From a virus: a DNA stretch of 64,000 nt. Positions 15,554 to 22,272 of this stretch are shown piece by piece. Position numbers and translations under genes: made by a program. The stretch covers positions 16,306 through 80,305 of the IMG/VR virus record IMGVR_UViG_3300025030_000076. One strand, written 5' to 3'. Under the pieces are notes generated by a model. It did not search any database and had not been told where the DNA came from. It saw nothing but the letters and a program-made list of their open reading frames with translations. The number at the start of each line of letters is the position of its first letter. Position 1 is the first letter of the stretch.

Positions 15554-15910
15554 TCAAAGCGGCATCCCTCCTGTGTATCCATTGTCCCTTGCCCATGCGT
15601 CAATCGAGAGCGCCCAGGCCAGGGATACGACAACGGTGTCCGGGGTTCCTTCAAACGGTGAAACCAAATCGGCAAACAGGGTATTCCCGTTCCAAAGACA
15701 TACATAATGCGCCTGAGGCGCACCATTTGGGGTGATGATGCCCCATGGGAAGCCCTTCCTATCGAATTCGATGGCATAGACAGGAAATTCTTTTCCCTGC
15801 GTGAGTTGTATTCCCACGAGATTCCCGTCCTGAGTAGAGTCGGGCGTGCCTCTTACGTTGAGTCGAAACGCTTTCAGACGATATGTACCTGGGATGAAGT
15901 TATAAGTCAT
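15554..15910 (-). CDS. Conserved-looking phage protein, unknown
   Basis: The 118-residue beta-rich protein (MTYNFIPGTYRLKAF...) starts cleanly behind AAGGAATAAAATG. It lies in a row with the methyltransferase gene. No domain is recognised. Confidence 0.5.
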   Translation of the reverse strand: MTYNFIPGTYRLKAFRLNVRGTPDSTQDGNLVGIQLTQGKEFPVYAIEFDRKGFPWGIITPNGAPQAHYVCLWNGNTLFADLVSPFEGTPDTVVVSLAWALSIDAWARDNGYTGGMPL

Positions 15911-15931
15911 TTTATTCCTTGTTTATTTCAC

Positions 15932-16702
15932 TCACAATGCGAACTCCATTATCATTTGCTGTTGCGCCTGTTCGATGCGCTTCTCTGCAATTGCGAAGTA
16001 ATTCTCTTCGCGCTCAATTCCGATAAAATCACGGCCAGTCTTTACACACGCCACGCCCGTAGTACCTGAACCCATGCAGAAATCCAAAACGGTATCCCCT
16101 TCGTTCGTGTATGTCTTGATTAGATACTCGTACAGCGCGACGGGCTTTTGGGTGGGGTGTCCATTATTCTTTTTAGCCCAGCCATTACCAGTCCTAAACT
16201 CGATAATCGTTTTCGGGTATGAGTAATCGCTTCTAAACCCTGACCCGTTGACATGTTCCCCGTAAACACCTGCCTTGATAGGCTTGCCAACCCTTGTAAA
16301 ATTATCGCCTGAGCGATGAGTATTTCCAGACTTCTTAAACTTTTGCGGGTTGTAGGTATATCCATTTTGAGAAAACACAATAATGTTTTCGTGTTGCTTT
16401 AGCGGTATTCTCTTAGCGTTCAAGAAACCCGTTGGTGTGTGTTTATCCCAAATCCATTCATGCCTAAACATTTTCATATTTGAGTTAATTAAAATAGTTG
16501 TAAATGGCTGGCTTGCGGTCGTCACGAACGCACCCTTGCACAACCGCCTGACCTGCTCCCACATCGGCTCTAAGGGAATAATCACATCCCACTTGCAGGC
16601 CGTCGTGCCGTAGGGAACATCCGTGATAATCGCATCCACCGACCTTTCAGCCAGCATTGGCAGTATCTCAAGGCAGTCGCCAAGATGCAAGTCGAATGTC
16701 AT
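15932..16702 (-). CDS. DNA adenine/cytosine-N4 methyltransferase (beta class)
   Basis: The 256-residue protein has the catalytic motif near the N-terminus (DVPYG, 28-32, a variant of DPPY) and the SAM-binding motif near the C-terminus (LDFCMGSGTTG), preceded by HPTQKP. This order is typical of beta-class amino-methyltransferases. No restriction partner is seen, so it is probably an orphan phage enzyme protecting DNA or regulating expression. ATG 16702 overlaps the upstream stop (ATGA). Confidence 0.85.
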   Translation of the reverse strand: MTFDLHLGDCLEILPMLAERSVDAIITDVPYGTTACKWDVIIPLEPMWEQVRRLCKGAFVTTASQPFTTILINSNMKMFRHEWIWDKHTPTGFLNAKRIPLKQHENIIVFSQNGYTYNPQKFKKSGNTHRSGDNFTRVGKPIKAGVYGEHVNGSGFRSDYSYPKTIIEFRTGNGWAKKNNGHPTQKPVALYEYLIKTYTNEGDTVLDFCMGSGTTGVACVKTGRDFIGIEREENYFAIAEKRIEQAQQQMIMEFAL

Positions 16703-16863
16703 TGCAATCCAAAAAACCACAGCACCACGAGCGCCAGGCAGTCCAATAACAAAGCCACGAAAAAGAGCGGGTTCATGACCAGCGCCTCACACAAGGCACG
16801 TACATAGTCGCGGGTATCCTGCAACCATCTTTCAAAGCGGGACGGGACGCGGTAGTGTCTCAT
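16699..16863 (-). CDS. Small membrane protein, possible lysis component (54 aa)
   Basis: ATG 16863 opens a 54-codon frame with a charged N-terminal half and a single C-terminal membrane helix (NPLFFVALLLDCLALVVLWFFGL). Both ends overlap neighbouring genes through ATGA junctions. Its place after a XhlA-like gene makes a holin or holin-accessory role conceivable. Confidence 0.5.
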   Translation of the reverse strand: MRHYRVPSRFERWLQDTRDYVRALCEALVMNPLFFVALLLDCLALVVLWFFGLQ

Positions 16864-17207
16864 CGGTTCCATCCCACCGCCGCGGCAACGGCAACGCCGA
16901 GACCATTTACAATATCGAACAGATTTGATTTCTTTTGCAACTCCCGAAAGTTTCCACCCAGGTTATCCATGTCGGCGATCAATTTCTCTATTCGTTTGGA
17001 GTTATCCAAACTGCGCTGTATCTGCTCCATGATGCCCCGGAAACGCTCGCTATCCCGGCTGTCACTTTTTTCCAGCACAGAGACGCGGCTCACTAATTCG
17101 GTATGCCTTTCCTCATATCGCTTGTAAAAATCAGATTGATTTTGTATCATCACATCCATTAGCGTCTTGAGCGTTACAAGAATGTCATGATCGTTTTGGT
17201 CAGTCAT
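16860..17207 (-). CDS. XhlA-like coiled-coil membrane protein
   Basis: The 115-residue protein has a long coiled coil (about residues 20-85) and a short hydrophobic C-terminal segment (IVNGLGVAVAAAVG). This architecture is that of XhlA-type haemolysin/holin-associated proteins of phage lysis modules. It is coupled to its neighbours by overlaps of 4 bp. No endolysin gene was found nearby, so lysis assignment is tentative. Confidence 0.5.
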   Translation of the reverse strand: MTDQNDHDILVTLKTLMDVMIQNQSDFYKRYEERHTELVSRVSVLEKSDSRDSERFRGIMEQIQRSLDNSKRIEKLIADMDNLGGNFRELQKKSNLFDIVNGLGVAVAAAVGWNR

Positions 17208-17455
17208 GATACAAGCCTCCCGATAACCGTCACCGTCTGGTCGGTATACGGTTCCTTCTCCAGTTTTTCCCCCAGCCAGTCATGGAATTTTTTCATGTCA
17301 TACGGAGTCAAATGCAATTCGTACGATGACCTGACCACGTCTATAGAGGCAGACGGCTCGAATACTATTGCGTCCACAAATAGCTTGAGCGGGAAACGAA
17401 CTATGTCGGTGTATTCCGTACTCCCATCGAATTCTGTTTTCTTGTTTTTATCCAT
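17204..17455 (-). CDS. Small phage protein, unknown
   Basis: The 83-residue protein is beta-rich in the first half with a helical C-terminal part. It overlaps the XhlA-like gene by 4 bp. No family is recognised. Confidence 0.45.
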   Translation of the reverse strand: MDKNKKTEFDGSTEYTDIVRFPLKLFVDAIVFEPSASIDVVRSSYELHLTPYDMKKFHDWLGEKLEKEPYTDQTVTVIGRLVS

Positions 17456-17769
17456 AGTTCTATGTGGTCAAGCCCCGGCCATCACCTGTATCAGGCATGG
17501 AGTGAGTGTTGGCCGGGACGTTGACACTACATATATGCCAGGAGGTCGCGTTACTCCTCCAACCTTCGACGGCGATCAACCCGCCTCCAGCGCGGGCGGC
17601 ACGTCGGCCGCCCCACAATACAAGCCAGTGGAAGCTACCCACTCGGTTCATGATCCCGCTACGCATCAGATTTGAACCTTCGGTTTCTGTCATGGCATAG
17701 GGTAATAACTGTCCCGCCGCGCCGCCCCGGAGAATAGATCGAGCCAGCGGCGCAGGCACGGGACGGGGG
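17456..17769. other. 314-bp gap with inverted repeats, no convincing gene
   Basis: The open frame across this gap is compositionally odd and overlaps the gene to its right. The gap holds an inverted repeat CCCGGCC (17474-17480) with GGCCGGG (17511-17517) and further G/C-rich self-complementary stretches. It may be a structured untranslated region between the 17970 gene and the 17455 gene. I see no tRNA that folds. Confidence 0.35.
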
Positions 17770-17970
17770 TTATTTGAAGCCGCGTAAGCCAACCTTAACA
17801 AGCCCATCGCGAACGAAAGGCTCGACGATCTCGATGCCCAGCTTCACCAGGACGTAGACCACAAAGGCAAGTAAGACCTCTTGTGAGACCGGGAAGTCCG
17901 GGAAGTATTGCACGATGATCCCGTATGCCAAACCAACCGCAAGGGCAATCAGAGTCAGACTAAGTTTCAT
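17770..17970 (-). CDS. Two-helix membrane protein, holin candidate
   Basis: The 66-residue protein has two hydrophobic stretches (LSLTLIALAVGLAYGIIV and VLLAFVVYVLVKLGIEIV) and a charged tail, the size and topology of small holins. ATG 17970 is preceded by AAGGAG at good distance. A strong terminator on the same strand ends the upstream transcript just before it, so it needs readthrough or its own promoter. Confidence 0.5.
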   Translation of the reverse strand: MKLSLTLIALAVGLAYGIIVQYFPDFPVSQEVLLAFVVYVLVKLGIEIVEPFVRDGLVKVGLRGFK

Positions 17971-18001
17971 GTTTACAATCTCCTTATTTATGTTGATAAA
18001 C

Positions 18002-18046
18002 AAAAAAAACACGTCGCAAAGACTCGGTTGAGTCTCTGCGACGTGT
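18002..18046 (-). terminator. Strong intrinsic terminator, minus strand
   Basis: The stem is ACACGTCGCA-x-AGACTC with tetraloop GGTT and the complementary arm (18009-18046). On the minus strand it is followed by a run of Ts (18002-18008). It separates the operon at 18253 and above from the holin candidate. Confidence 0.88.
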
Positions 18047-18116
18047 CACTTACGTGAGAGGTCGCTTTGCGTCTACCAGGGGATTTTATTCGCGTGGCAA
18101 ACGATATTCAATTAGC

Positions 18117-18233
18117 GTTCGGGCGTCCAGGTCGCTCATCTGTGCAATGACGACGCCGACTTATATATTCGCTCGGCCAACACGATTCCCTGCACTACGT
18201 CTTAGTGGCGGGACGCCCTCGATGCGCCCGAAC
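18117..18233. other. Structured region with nested and competing inverted repeats
   Basis: GTTCGGGCG (18117-18125) pairs with CGCCCGAAC (18225-18233). GGGCGTCC (18121-18128) can instead pair with GGACGCCC (18211-18218). The two pairings share bases and exclude each other. No convincing gene lies in 18047-18252, only peptides of under 25 codons on the minus strand. A small RNA or a conformational switch upstream of the terminator is possible. Confidence 0.4.
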
Positions 18234-18252
18234 TACCAAAGAACATTATACA

Positions 18253-18510
18253 CTATTCCAGTAGTTTTGACAGTTGACCGGCGCTTCTTTTCAGAGCGCC
18301 AAAAAGTTTATTCAGCCGCGTATCATGCTCGGCTACTTTCTGCTCGATAAAATTCAAGTTCCTGTACCACTCCACCCCCTCTGGAATAACCATAGCCTGA
18401 TTCTCTGGCCTGGCGTTAATCATTATCCTTCGGAAAAATTCACGCCGATACGTCGTGTCGATTTGTCGCAGCCAGTTCTCCTGGCTCTGTGTCAGTTGTG
18501 CTTCGCCCAT
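18253..18510 (-). CDS. Helical small protein, unknown
   Basis: The 85-residue protein is almost entirely helical, with a coiled-coil-like C-terminal half (EQKVAEHDTRLNKLFGALKR). ATG 18510 has TGGAG upstream; a TTG twelve bases earlier is an alternative. The function is unknown. Confidence 0.45.
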   Translation of the reverse strand: MGEAQLTQSQENWLRQIDTTYRREFFRRIMINARPENQAMVIPEGVEWYRNLNFIEQKVAEHDTRLNKLFGALKRSAGQLSKLLE

Positions 18511-18592
18511 ATCGTGCTCCAATGACGGATGGTTCCGCCCCGCTTAATCTAGACGTGATCGTCCTGCAAAGGCAACATTACAATTTCATTAC

Positions 18593-18626
18593 TGAACATT
18601 TGTTCACAAAGGATAATTAACTATCC
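18593..18626. promoter_or_regulatory. Pair of inverted repeats in intergenic gap
   Basis: TGAACA-TT-TGTTCA (18593-18606) and GGATA-ATTAAC-TATCC (18611-18626) lie between two minus-strand genes. They look like operator sites, but no promoter with consensus boxes is evident. Confidence 0.3.
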
Positions 18627-18635
18627 AATATCGGG

Positions 18636-18791
18636 TCATTTGCGCTGCCTGTATTCTGCAGATGTAATTTCGCTGCCGGGCGGTATTCGTAATATTTTGT
18701 CTACTTGCCCTATTCCGTGATAAGTTCCGTGTCTATGCCCGATAACGTAGCCAATCACCAAACCAATCAAAATGCCGATTAGTATTTCCAT
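18636..18791 (-). CDS. Small N-terminally anchored membrane protein (51 aa)
   Basis: The frame from ATG 18791 begins with a membrane helix (MEILIGILIGLVIGYVIG) followed by a His-containing loop and a soluble tail. The start overlaps the stop of the lipoprotein gene (TAATG). The function is unknown. Confidence 0.45.
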   Translation of the reverse strand: MEILIGILIGLVIGYVIGHRHGTYHGIGQVDKILRIPPGSEITSAEYRQRK

Positions 18792-19168
18792 TATTTCGCC
18801 TCGCACCCAAGCCCGTCATTGATACTCAAACAGCCCTGCCACACATACCCGGATGGTTCTGCAATGGAACACCATCTGTAATCATCTGCTTCCGGGTCAG
18901 TTCCACATCCCAGTACCGTCACCGCATCCCCGGCCTTGAGCGTCCCGATCACCGTACCGTCAGGAGTTTGTCTGACATTTACAGTAGGGGCAACGATCTG
19001 CGCCATGTCCGGGGAGAGAGTCACAGTGGGGGAGGGGATAGGGGAGGGGGCCACGGTAAGCGTCTGAGTAATCGCGATTACAGCAGTGGGAATAGGTGTT
19101 GTCACGATCTGCCCGCAGGCAAGACTCGCCAGTACAAGCACCAGTATAAAAATACGGGCTTGAATCAC
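18791..19168 (-). CDS. Lipoprotein with bacterial SH3 domain
   Basis: The 125-residue protein starts with a signal peptide ending in a lipobox (LASLAC, Cys18). A Pro/Thr/Ser-rich spacer follows, and then an SH3_3-type domain (VNVRQTPDGTVIGTLKAGDAVTVLG ... YVWQGCL). Such proteins bind cell-wall or surface polymers on the outer face of the cytoplasmic membrane. In a phage, a superinfection-exclusion or lysis-related role is possible. The composition resembles secreted proteins of Anaerolineae and is the main, weak, host clue. Confidence 0.7.
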   Translation of the reverse strand: MIQARIFILVLVLASLACGQIVTTPIPTAVIAITQTLTVAPSPIPSPTVTLSPDMAQIVAPTVNVRQTPDGTVIGTLKAGDAVTVLGCGTDPEADDYRWCSIAEPSGYVWQGCLSINDGLGCEAK

Positions 19169-19545
19169 TCTTCCGCCAGTAGTTTTTCAATCAATATACT
19201 GGCGGGTTCATTGTCCACCAGTAGAATTCCATCCATGATAGAGAGAGTATGCCCAGGTAGTTCTGCGCTCCAGTATATTTTTCCGTTACCGCTTGCTTGT
19301 CGACTTGCCGGTAGTTCTGCCTTCAATGCCCTGAAATCTCCCATCATCACTTGCACCGCCAGTATTTTTGAAGCTGAGACTTCGGCGGTAGAAATCAAGG
19401 ATTCGTCCTTCATAGGGGCATCTATCAATACTAGTGATCCGCTTCTCTCTGCGGTAGATTCTACTGGGGCTAACGCGCTTTCTTTGCCCATTGGCGTAGG
19501 TAGTGTATATCCAGTAGATTTTTCCGGTCTTAATCCATCGTCCAT
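19165..19545 (-). CDS. Protein overlapping a repeat-rich region, unknown
   Basis: The 126-residue frame is coupled to the lipoprotein gene through ATGA. A second frame on the same strand (ending at 19286, open upstream towards 19690) encodes a plausible basic segment with KIYWIYTTYANGQRKR, so which frame is used is unclear. The DNA is packed with copies of a short repeat, and both proteins may be by-products of it. Confidence 0.4.
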   Translation of the reverse strand: MDDGLRPEKSTGYTLPTPMGKESALAPVESTAERSGSLVLIDAPMKDESLISTAEVSASKILAVQVMMGDFRALKAELPASRQASGNGKIYWSAELPGHTLSIMDGILLVDNEPASILIEKLLAEE

Positions 19546-19676
19546 TTTGTTTCACCTTTCCGTAATAGAACTCAATGCTCGGTAGATTTTCAGCATCGCC
19601 AGTATATTCTTCACCAGTAGTTTTGTAGGCTTCTTCGGCTTCTTCCGCCAGTATATTCGAAACTACTGGATATTCC
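19172..19676. repeat. About 15 degenerate repeats around core TACTGG (iteron-like)
   Basis: In about 500 bp there are some fifteen matches to a 12-16-bp motif. Read on the minus strand it is approximately GAAAAWCTACYGGCG. Examples lie near 19172, 19214, 19272, 19305, 19358, 19459, 19508, 19583, 19600, 19613 and 19652, with inverted copies near 19190 and 19666. A given 6-mer should occur far less than once by chance in this length. Such clusters are typical of replication origins or of protein-binding arrays. Confidence 0.5.
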
Positions 19677-19692
19677 TCTTCCGCCGCCTCAG

Positions 19693-20418
19693 CTAACGGG
19701 CGGCGCGGGTAGGGTCCGCGTTTTGTCCGTTCATGAGCTCGCCATACATGCGGCGCATGTTCCCGCCGCTAATGTAGTCGAATTTCCCGCTAGCAACTCT
19801 CATGAACGCGTCCCGATCCTTGAACTGCGCCTGGGCCTGCTGTCTGGTCATTCCGGCGCCGGCCAGGAACTCGTCGAGTGTGTGCTGCGGCTGTTGGTCG
19901 GTCTGTGTGTATGCGGGACGCTGATTAGAACCTTTGTTCTTGCCAATCCTGCCATCCTTATTTATATCCTTGCCTGATGCCTCTTCAATGATTTCAAATA
20001 TTCGGTCACCAAACCAGTACAGCAGGAGAGCAAGACCGTGTACAAGCATAATAATTCGGATTGCCAAAATCATGAAGTCATAATCAGCAGGGGTAAGCGC
20101 CCAGCCCATCTTCTTCCAGCCTTCGATTTGCATCCCAAAACCTGCTGTTGCCAATTCTCCGATCAATCCAACGCCGGTCATAATCAAAGCAACCGTCTTT
20201 TGCAAGGAGGTTTCCGCGTCCTTCAAAAGCAAGTATAGGTATACAGCAAATGCGCCCATAGTCAGACCGAAAATCGTATAGGCGATATACCACTTGTCAG
20301 GAGGGGTGATGAAGTTGGCGAAATTCATCGTTTCTGATCCTAAAAGCGCAGCCACCATAACAGCAAGAACTATTTTTAGCGCCAACCCAATCCATTTTGC
20401 CATCGTCATATCTTTCAT
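19693..20418 (-). CDS. Four-helix membrane protein with EF-hand-like loop
   Basis: The 241-residue protein has about four membrane helices in the first 140 residues. A cytoplasmic or external tail follows, with DINKDGRIG, a calcium-binding EF-hand/dockerin-type loop, and a Gln-rich C-terminus with a short helical domain (LDEFLAGAGMTRQQAQAQF). It is coupled to the upstream small gene by ATGA. No family is recognised; calcium binding is inferred only from the loop pattern. Confidence 0.55.
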   Translation of the reverse strand: MKDMTMAKWIGLALKIVLAVMVAALLGSETMNFANFITPPDKWYIAYTIFGLTMGAFAVYLYLLLKDAETSLQKTVALIMTGVGLIGELATAGFGMQIEGWKKMGWALTPADYDFMILAIRIIMLVHGLALLLYWFGDRIFEIIEEASGKDINKDGRIGKNKGSNQRPAYTQTDQQPQHTLDEFLAGAGMTRQQAQAQFKDRDAFMRVASGKFDYISGGNMRRMYGELMNGQNADPTRAAR

Positions 20419-20609
20419 GTCATTTCCTTTCCGTTATTCCTGCCAGCCATCTTCGCGATATCTTCGGCTTTCACACCGAACCGCGCCCCGATCTGGACGG
20501 GAGAATATCCCACCAGCACACGGTATTTCAGTTTCTTGCCGAATTTCTCTTCGAACTCAGTCTTGACGCGGGCGGCCTCCCATTGCGTCAAAGGATTTTT
20601 TAAGTCCAT
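20415..20609 (-). CDS. Small HTH-like protein
   Basis: The 64-residue protein has a C-terminal segment resembling a helix-turn-helix (SPVQIGARFGVKAEDIAKMAG). It is the first gene after a consensus promoter at 20634-20662 and overlaps the membrane protein gene. It may be a regulator of this operon. Confidence 0.45.
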   Translation of the reverse strand: MDLKNPLTQWEAARVKTEFEEKFGKKLKYRVLVGYSPVQIGARFGVKAEDIAKMAGRNNGKEMT

Positions 20610-20633
20610 AGTTTCTGCCTTTCTTTTTTATTT

Positions 20634-20662
20634 ATTTTATCAAATCAAATTCCCCCTGTCAA
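20634..20662 (-). promoter_or_regulatory. Sigma70 promoter, minus strand
   Basis: On the minus strand TTGACA (20657-20662) and TAAAAT (20634-20639) are separated by exactly 17 bp. It lies 25 bases before the ATG at 20609 with AAAGAAAGG between, so it starts the 20609-to-18636 operon. Confidence 0.8.
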
Positions 20663-20712
20663 TCCCCGCGTGGCTCCTTCATCAGCCCGCCGCAGCGGGG
20701 GCAGGTGGTCAT
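20659..20712 (-). CDS. 17-aa peptide with CPRCGG knuckle
   Basis: ATG 20712 overlaps the stop of the preceding gene and encodes MTTCPRCGGLMKEPRGD. The stop lies inside the -35 box of the next promoter. It is short but fits the coupled arrangement; it may be the remains of a larger zinc protein. Confidence 0.3.
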   Translation of the reverse strand: MTTCPRCGGLMKEPRGD

Positions 20713-21032
20713 TTCGTAAAATCCGTGTCCCATTCCTCGACACGTATCTCCCACTTGTTGCGCCCGGTATGGACAATGGCAATGGATGCGTTTCCTTCGA
20801 TGGTCACGCCTTCGGAAAACTTCGCGGCCTCTGCGTAGTTATTGGCCGTGACTTCCAAAACCGTGTATGCTTTGCTGTTTGGACGCTTGCCGGTTATGTT
20901 TGCAGCCCCTTTGCCGGTCTTAGCTTTGCGTGTGTCTGTCACCGCAGGGGTCACGCGCTCGCGCTTGTCGTACGGATCGTCCAGGGTCAGCAACTCACAA
21001 GTTATTCCCACAATGTGCCGGAATATGCTCAT
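20709..21032 (-). CDS. Conserved-looking small phage protein, unknown
   Basis: The 107-residue protein has a basic middle (DTRKAKTGKGAANITGKRPNSK) and a beta-rich C-terminal half. ATG 21032 overlaps the stop of the upstream 30-aa membrane protein. No family is recognised. Confidence 0.5.
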   Translation of the reverse strand: MSIFRHIVGITCELLTLDDPYDKRERVTPAVTDTRKAKTGKGAANITGKRPNSKAYTVLEVTANNYAEAAKFSEGVTIEGNASIAIVHTGRNKWEIRVEEWDTDFTK

Positions 21033-21121
21033 TTGTGCCTTCCCGCGTCCCACCGAAGCAGGACGATGAACGCGAACAGCAGCACGTATGCCGCGACACA
21101 AATCAAAACGGGGTCTATCAT
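21029..21121 (-). CDS. Tiny single-pass membrane protein (30 aa)
   Basis: Starting at ATG 21121 with AAAGGA upstream, the peptide is one membrane helix (VLICVAAYVLLFAFIVLL) with a basic end. It is coupled by ATGA on both sides. Confidence 0.5.
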   Translation of the reverse strand: MIDPVLICVAAYVLLFAFIVLLRWDAGRHK

Positions 21122-21237
21122 TTCAATTCCTTTCTATGTAATTGACTGATACGTCGCCGTGGCGCCGTGGCGACACAATAGGCCGCCCAAACAACAGCGG
21201 CGGCAAGAAAACAAGCGGCGAGAATGAACGCAATCAC
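21118..21237 (-). CDS. Tiny single-pass membrane protein (39 aa)
   Basis: GTG 21237 overlaps the stop of the upstream gene (GTGA). One membrane helix (AFILAACFLAAAVVWAAYC) is followed by a basic tail. It is the second of three consecutive tiny membrane proteins. Confidence 0.45.
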   Translation of the reverse strand: MIAFILAACFLAAAVVWAAYCVATAPRRRISQLHRKELK

Positions 21238-21350
21238 GGCTCACGCTCCTTTTCTTCGCGGGCGTGGTCTGCCATCGCGCCCAGCCCAGCCGCAAGCAGC
21301 AGGAACCACACGAACAGCACACCTAAAACAAGTGCGGCAATGTAGATCAT
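21234..21350 (-). CDS. Tiny single-pass membrane protein (38 aa)
   Basis: ATG 21350 overlaps the preceding stop (ATGA). The peptide has a membrane helix (YIAALVLGVLFVWFLLLAAG) and a charged C-terminal tail. The function is unknown. Confidence 0.5.
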   Translation of the reverse strand: MIYIAALVLGVLFVWFLLLAAGLGAMADHAREEKEREP

Positions 21351-21547
21351 TTTGTCAGCCTTCCTTTCTCCTGCAACAAAGGCAGGAATATATTTACAAA
21401 CGTATCCCGCATCGCTTTCCATTCAGGACTACGTATGAGTTCAACCGTCACGCGCTGGCCTGTCACCTTCTCGAAGTCAAGCAGAAACATCGTCATTAGG
21501 AGCGACTTATGCTTGCGCGTCTCAGTGGCGGGAAAGGGGGTGGTCAT
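21347..21547 (-). CDS. Small phage protein, unknown
   Basis: The 66-residue mainly helical soluble protein overlaps neighbouring genes at both ends by 4 bp. No domain is recognised. Confidence 0.45.
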   Translation of the reverse strand: MTTPFPATETRKHKSLLMTMFLLDFEKVTGQRVTVELIRSPEWKAMRDTFVNIFLPLLQEKGRLTK

Positions 21548-21714
21548 GGCTTCACCTTCCGGTAGTAGTTCCGGCTCGTCACGACCCGGTATTTATCGCT
21601 CTCGAATTCCACCAGCGCCGAATTCATGCGCCGCCCAAACACAATCACCCTGCAACGCTCCCCGAAACGCTCAGGCAGGCGGGTATGCACGCGCCAGTAA
21701 TACGGGTATATCAT
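21544..21714 (-). CDS. Small basic protein (56 aa), unknown
   Basis: From ATG 21714 a 56-codon frame encodes a basic, aromatic-rich protein (MIYPYYWRVHTRLPERFG...). It fits exactly between two coupled genes with 4-bp overlaps at both ends. Confidence 0.45.
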   Translation of the reverse strand: MIYPYYWRVHTRLPERFGERCRVIVFGRRMNSALVEFESDKYRVVTSRNYYRKVKP

Positions 21715-21893
21715 TTGCCACGCAGCAGTCTTTCCGCCGCCTCGCGGCAGACTCTAGCCATACCGAAGTCGCCGCATTTCTCGTACAACTGCGCGGCGAC
21801 AATGTAGTCAGTCGCCAGCCCGCTTTTCTGCGCGGCTTCATGAGCGGCATCCGCTTCCTTGTGCAGCATTGTTTCATATCGGGCTATGTTCAT
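21711..21893 (-). CDS. Small helical protein, unknown
   Basis: The 60-residue helical protein has an Ala-rich heptad-like pattern reminiscent of a single TPR-like hairpin (YIVAAQLYEKCGDFGMARVCREAAERLL). It is coupled by overlaps. Confidence 0.45.
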   Translation of the reverse strand: MNIARYETMLHKEADAAHEAAQKSGLATDYIVAAQLYEKCGDFGMARVCREAAERLLRGK

Positions 21894-22099
21894 GCCAAAC
21901 TCCTTTCTCGGAACGTGCGCCCGTCACGCACAAAACCGGCCTGACGAACGCCGCCGATCTTCTTCGTGAAAATAGGGTAGACATTTTCTTTGTATTCCTT
22001 CCAGCGGCGATTGTTGCGGCATCTGAGACACTTCCCATTTATGTAGTCCGCATGGAAGCACTTGTGGACTGTACTTCGTTTTTGTTTTGCGGGAGGCAT
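21890..22099 (-). CDS. Small basic zinc-knuckle protein
   Basis: The 69-residue basic protein has the pattern HKCFHADYINGKCLRCRNN, giving three Cys and two His for a zinc site. This is seen in HNH-like or nucleic-acid-binding mini-proteins. There is no clear HNH motif. It overlaps the next gene by 4 bp. Confidence 0.45.
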   Translation of the reverse strand: MPPAKQKRSTVHKCFHADYINGKCLRCRNNRRWKEYKENVYPIFTKKIGGVRQAGFVRDGRTFRERSLA

Positions 22100-22100
22100 G

Positions 22101-22271
22101 TCAATCCTTACTTTCTGGCACTAAAAGGTACAGCGCCTTGATGATCTGCGACTGGAACAGGTAGCATCCGGTCTTGCCTTGCGCTATCTGCGCGGCTTCC
22201 GCTTCGTCGTGAACCAGAAACCATCTGTGCCAGCCGTGCGGTAAATCCATCGTCGTGTGTATCGTTGCCAT
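22101..22271 (-). CDS. Small phage protein (56 aa), unknown
   Basis: The frame from ATG 22271 encodes MATIHTTMDLPHGWHRW..., ending two bases before the next gene. It directly follows the helicase-loader gene (stop 22273). No domain is recognised. Confidence 0.45.
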   Translation of the reverse strand: MATIHTTMDLPHGWHRWFLVHDEAEAAQIAQGKTGCYLFQSQIIKALYLLVPESKD

Positions 22272-22272
22272 T

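Noticed and set aside
17600-17690. Possible tRNA on the minus strand because of GGTTCAAATC
   Set aside because: The bases around it do not form a T-stem, and no matching acceptor, D or anticodon arms fit.
17460-17807. 115-codon minus-strand frame
   Set aside because: It overlaps the holin-candidate gene, has atypical composition for the operon and is G/C-hairpin rich; treated as non-coding.
18054-18350. 98-codon plus-strand frame
   Set aside because: It crosses the structured region and runs antisense into the 18253 gene, with no start signals.
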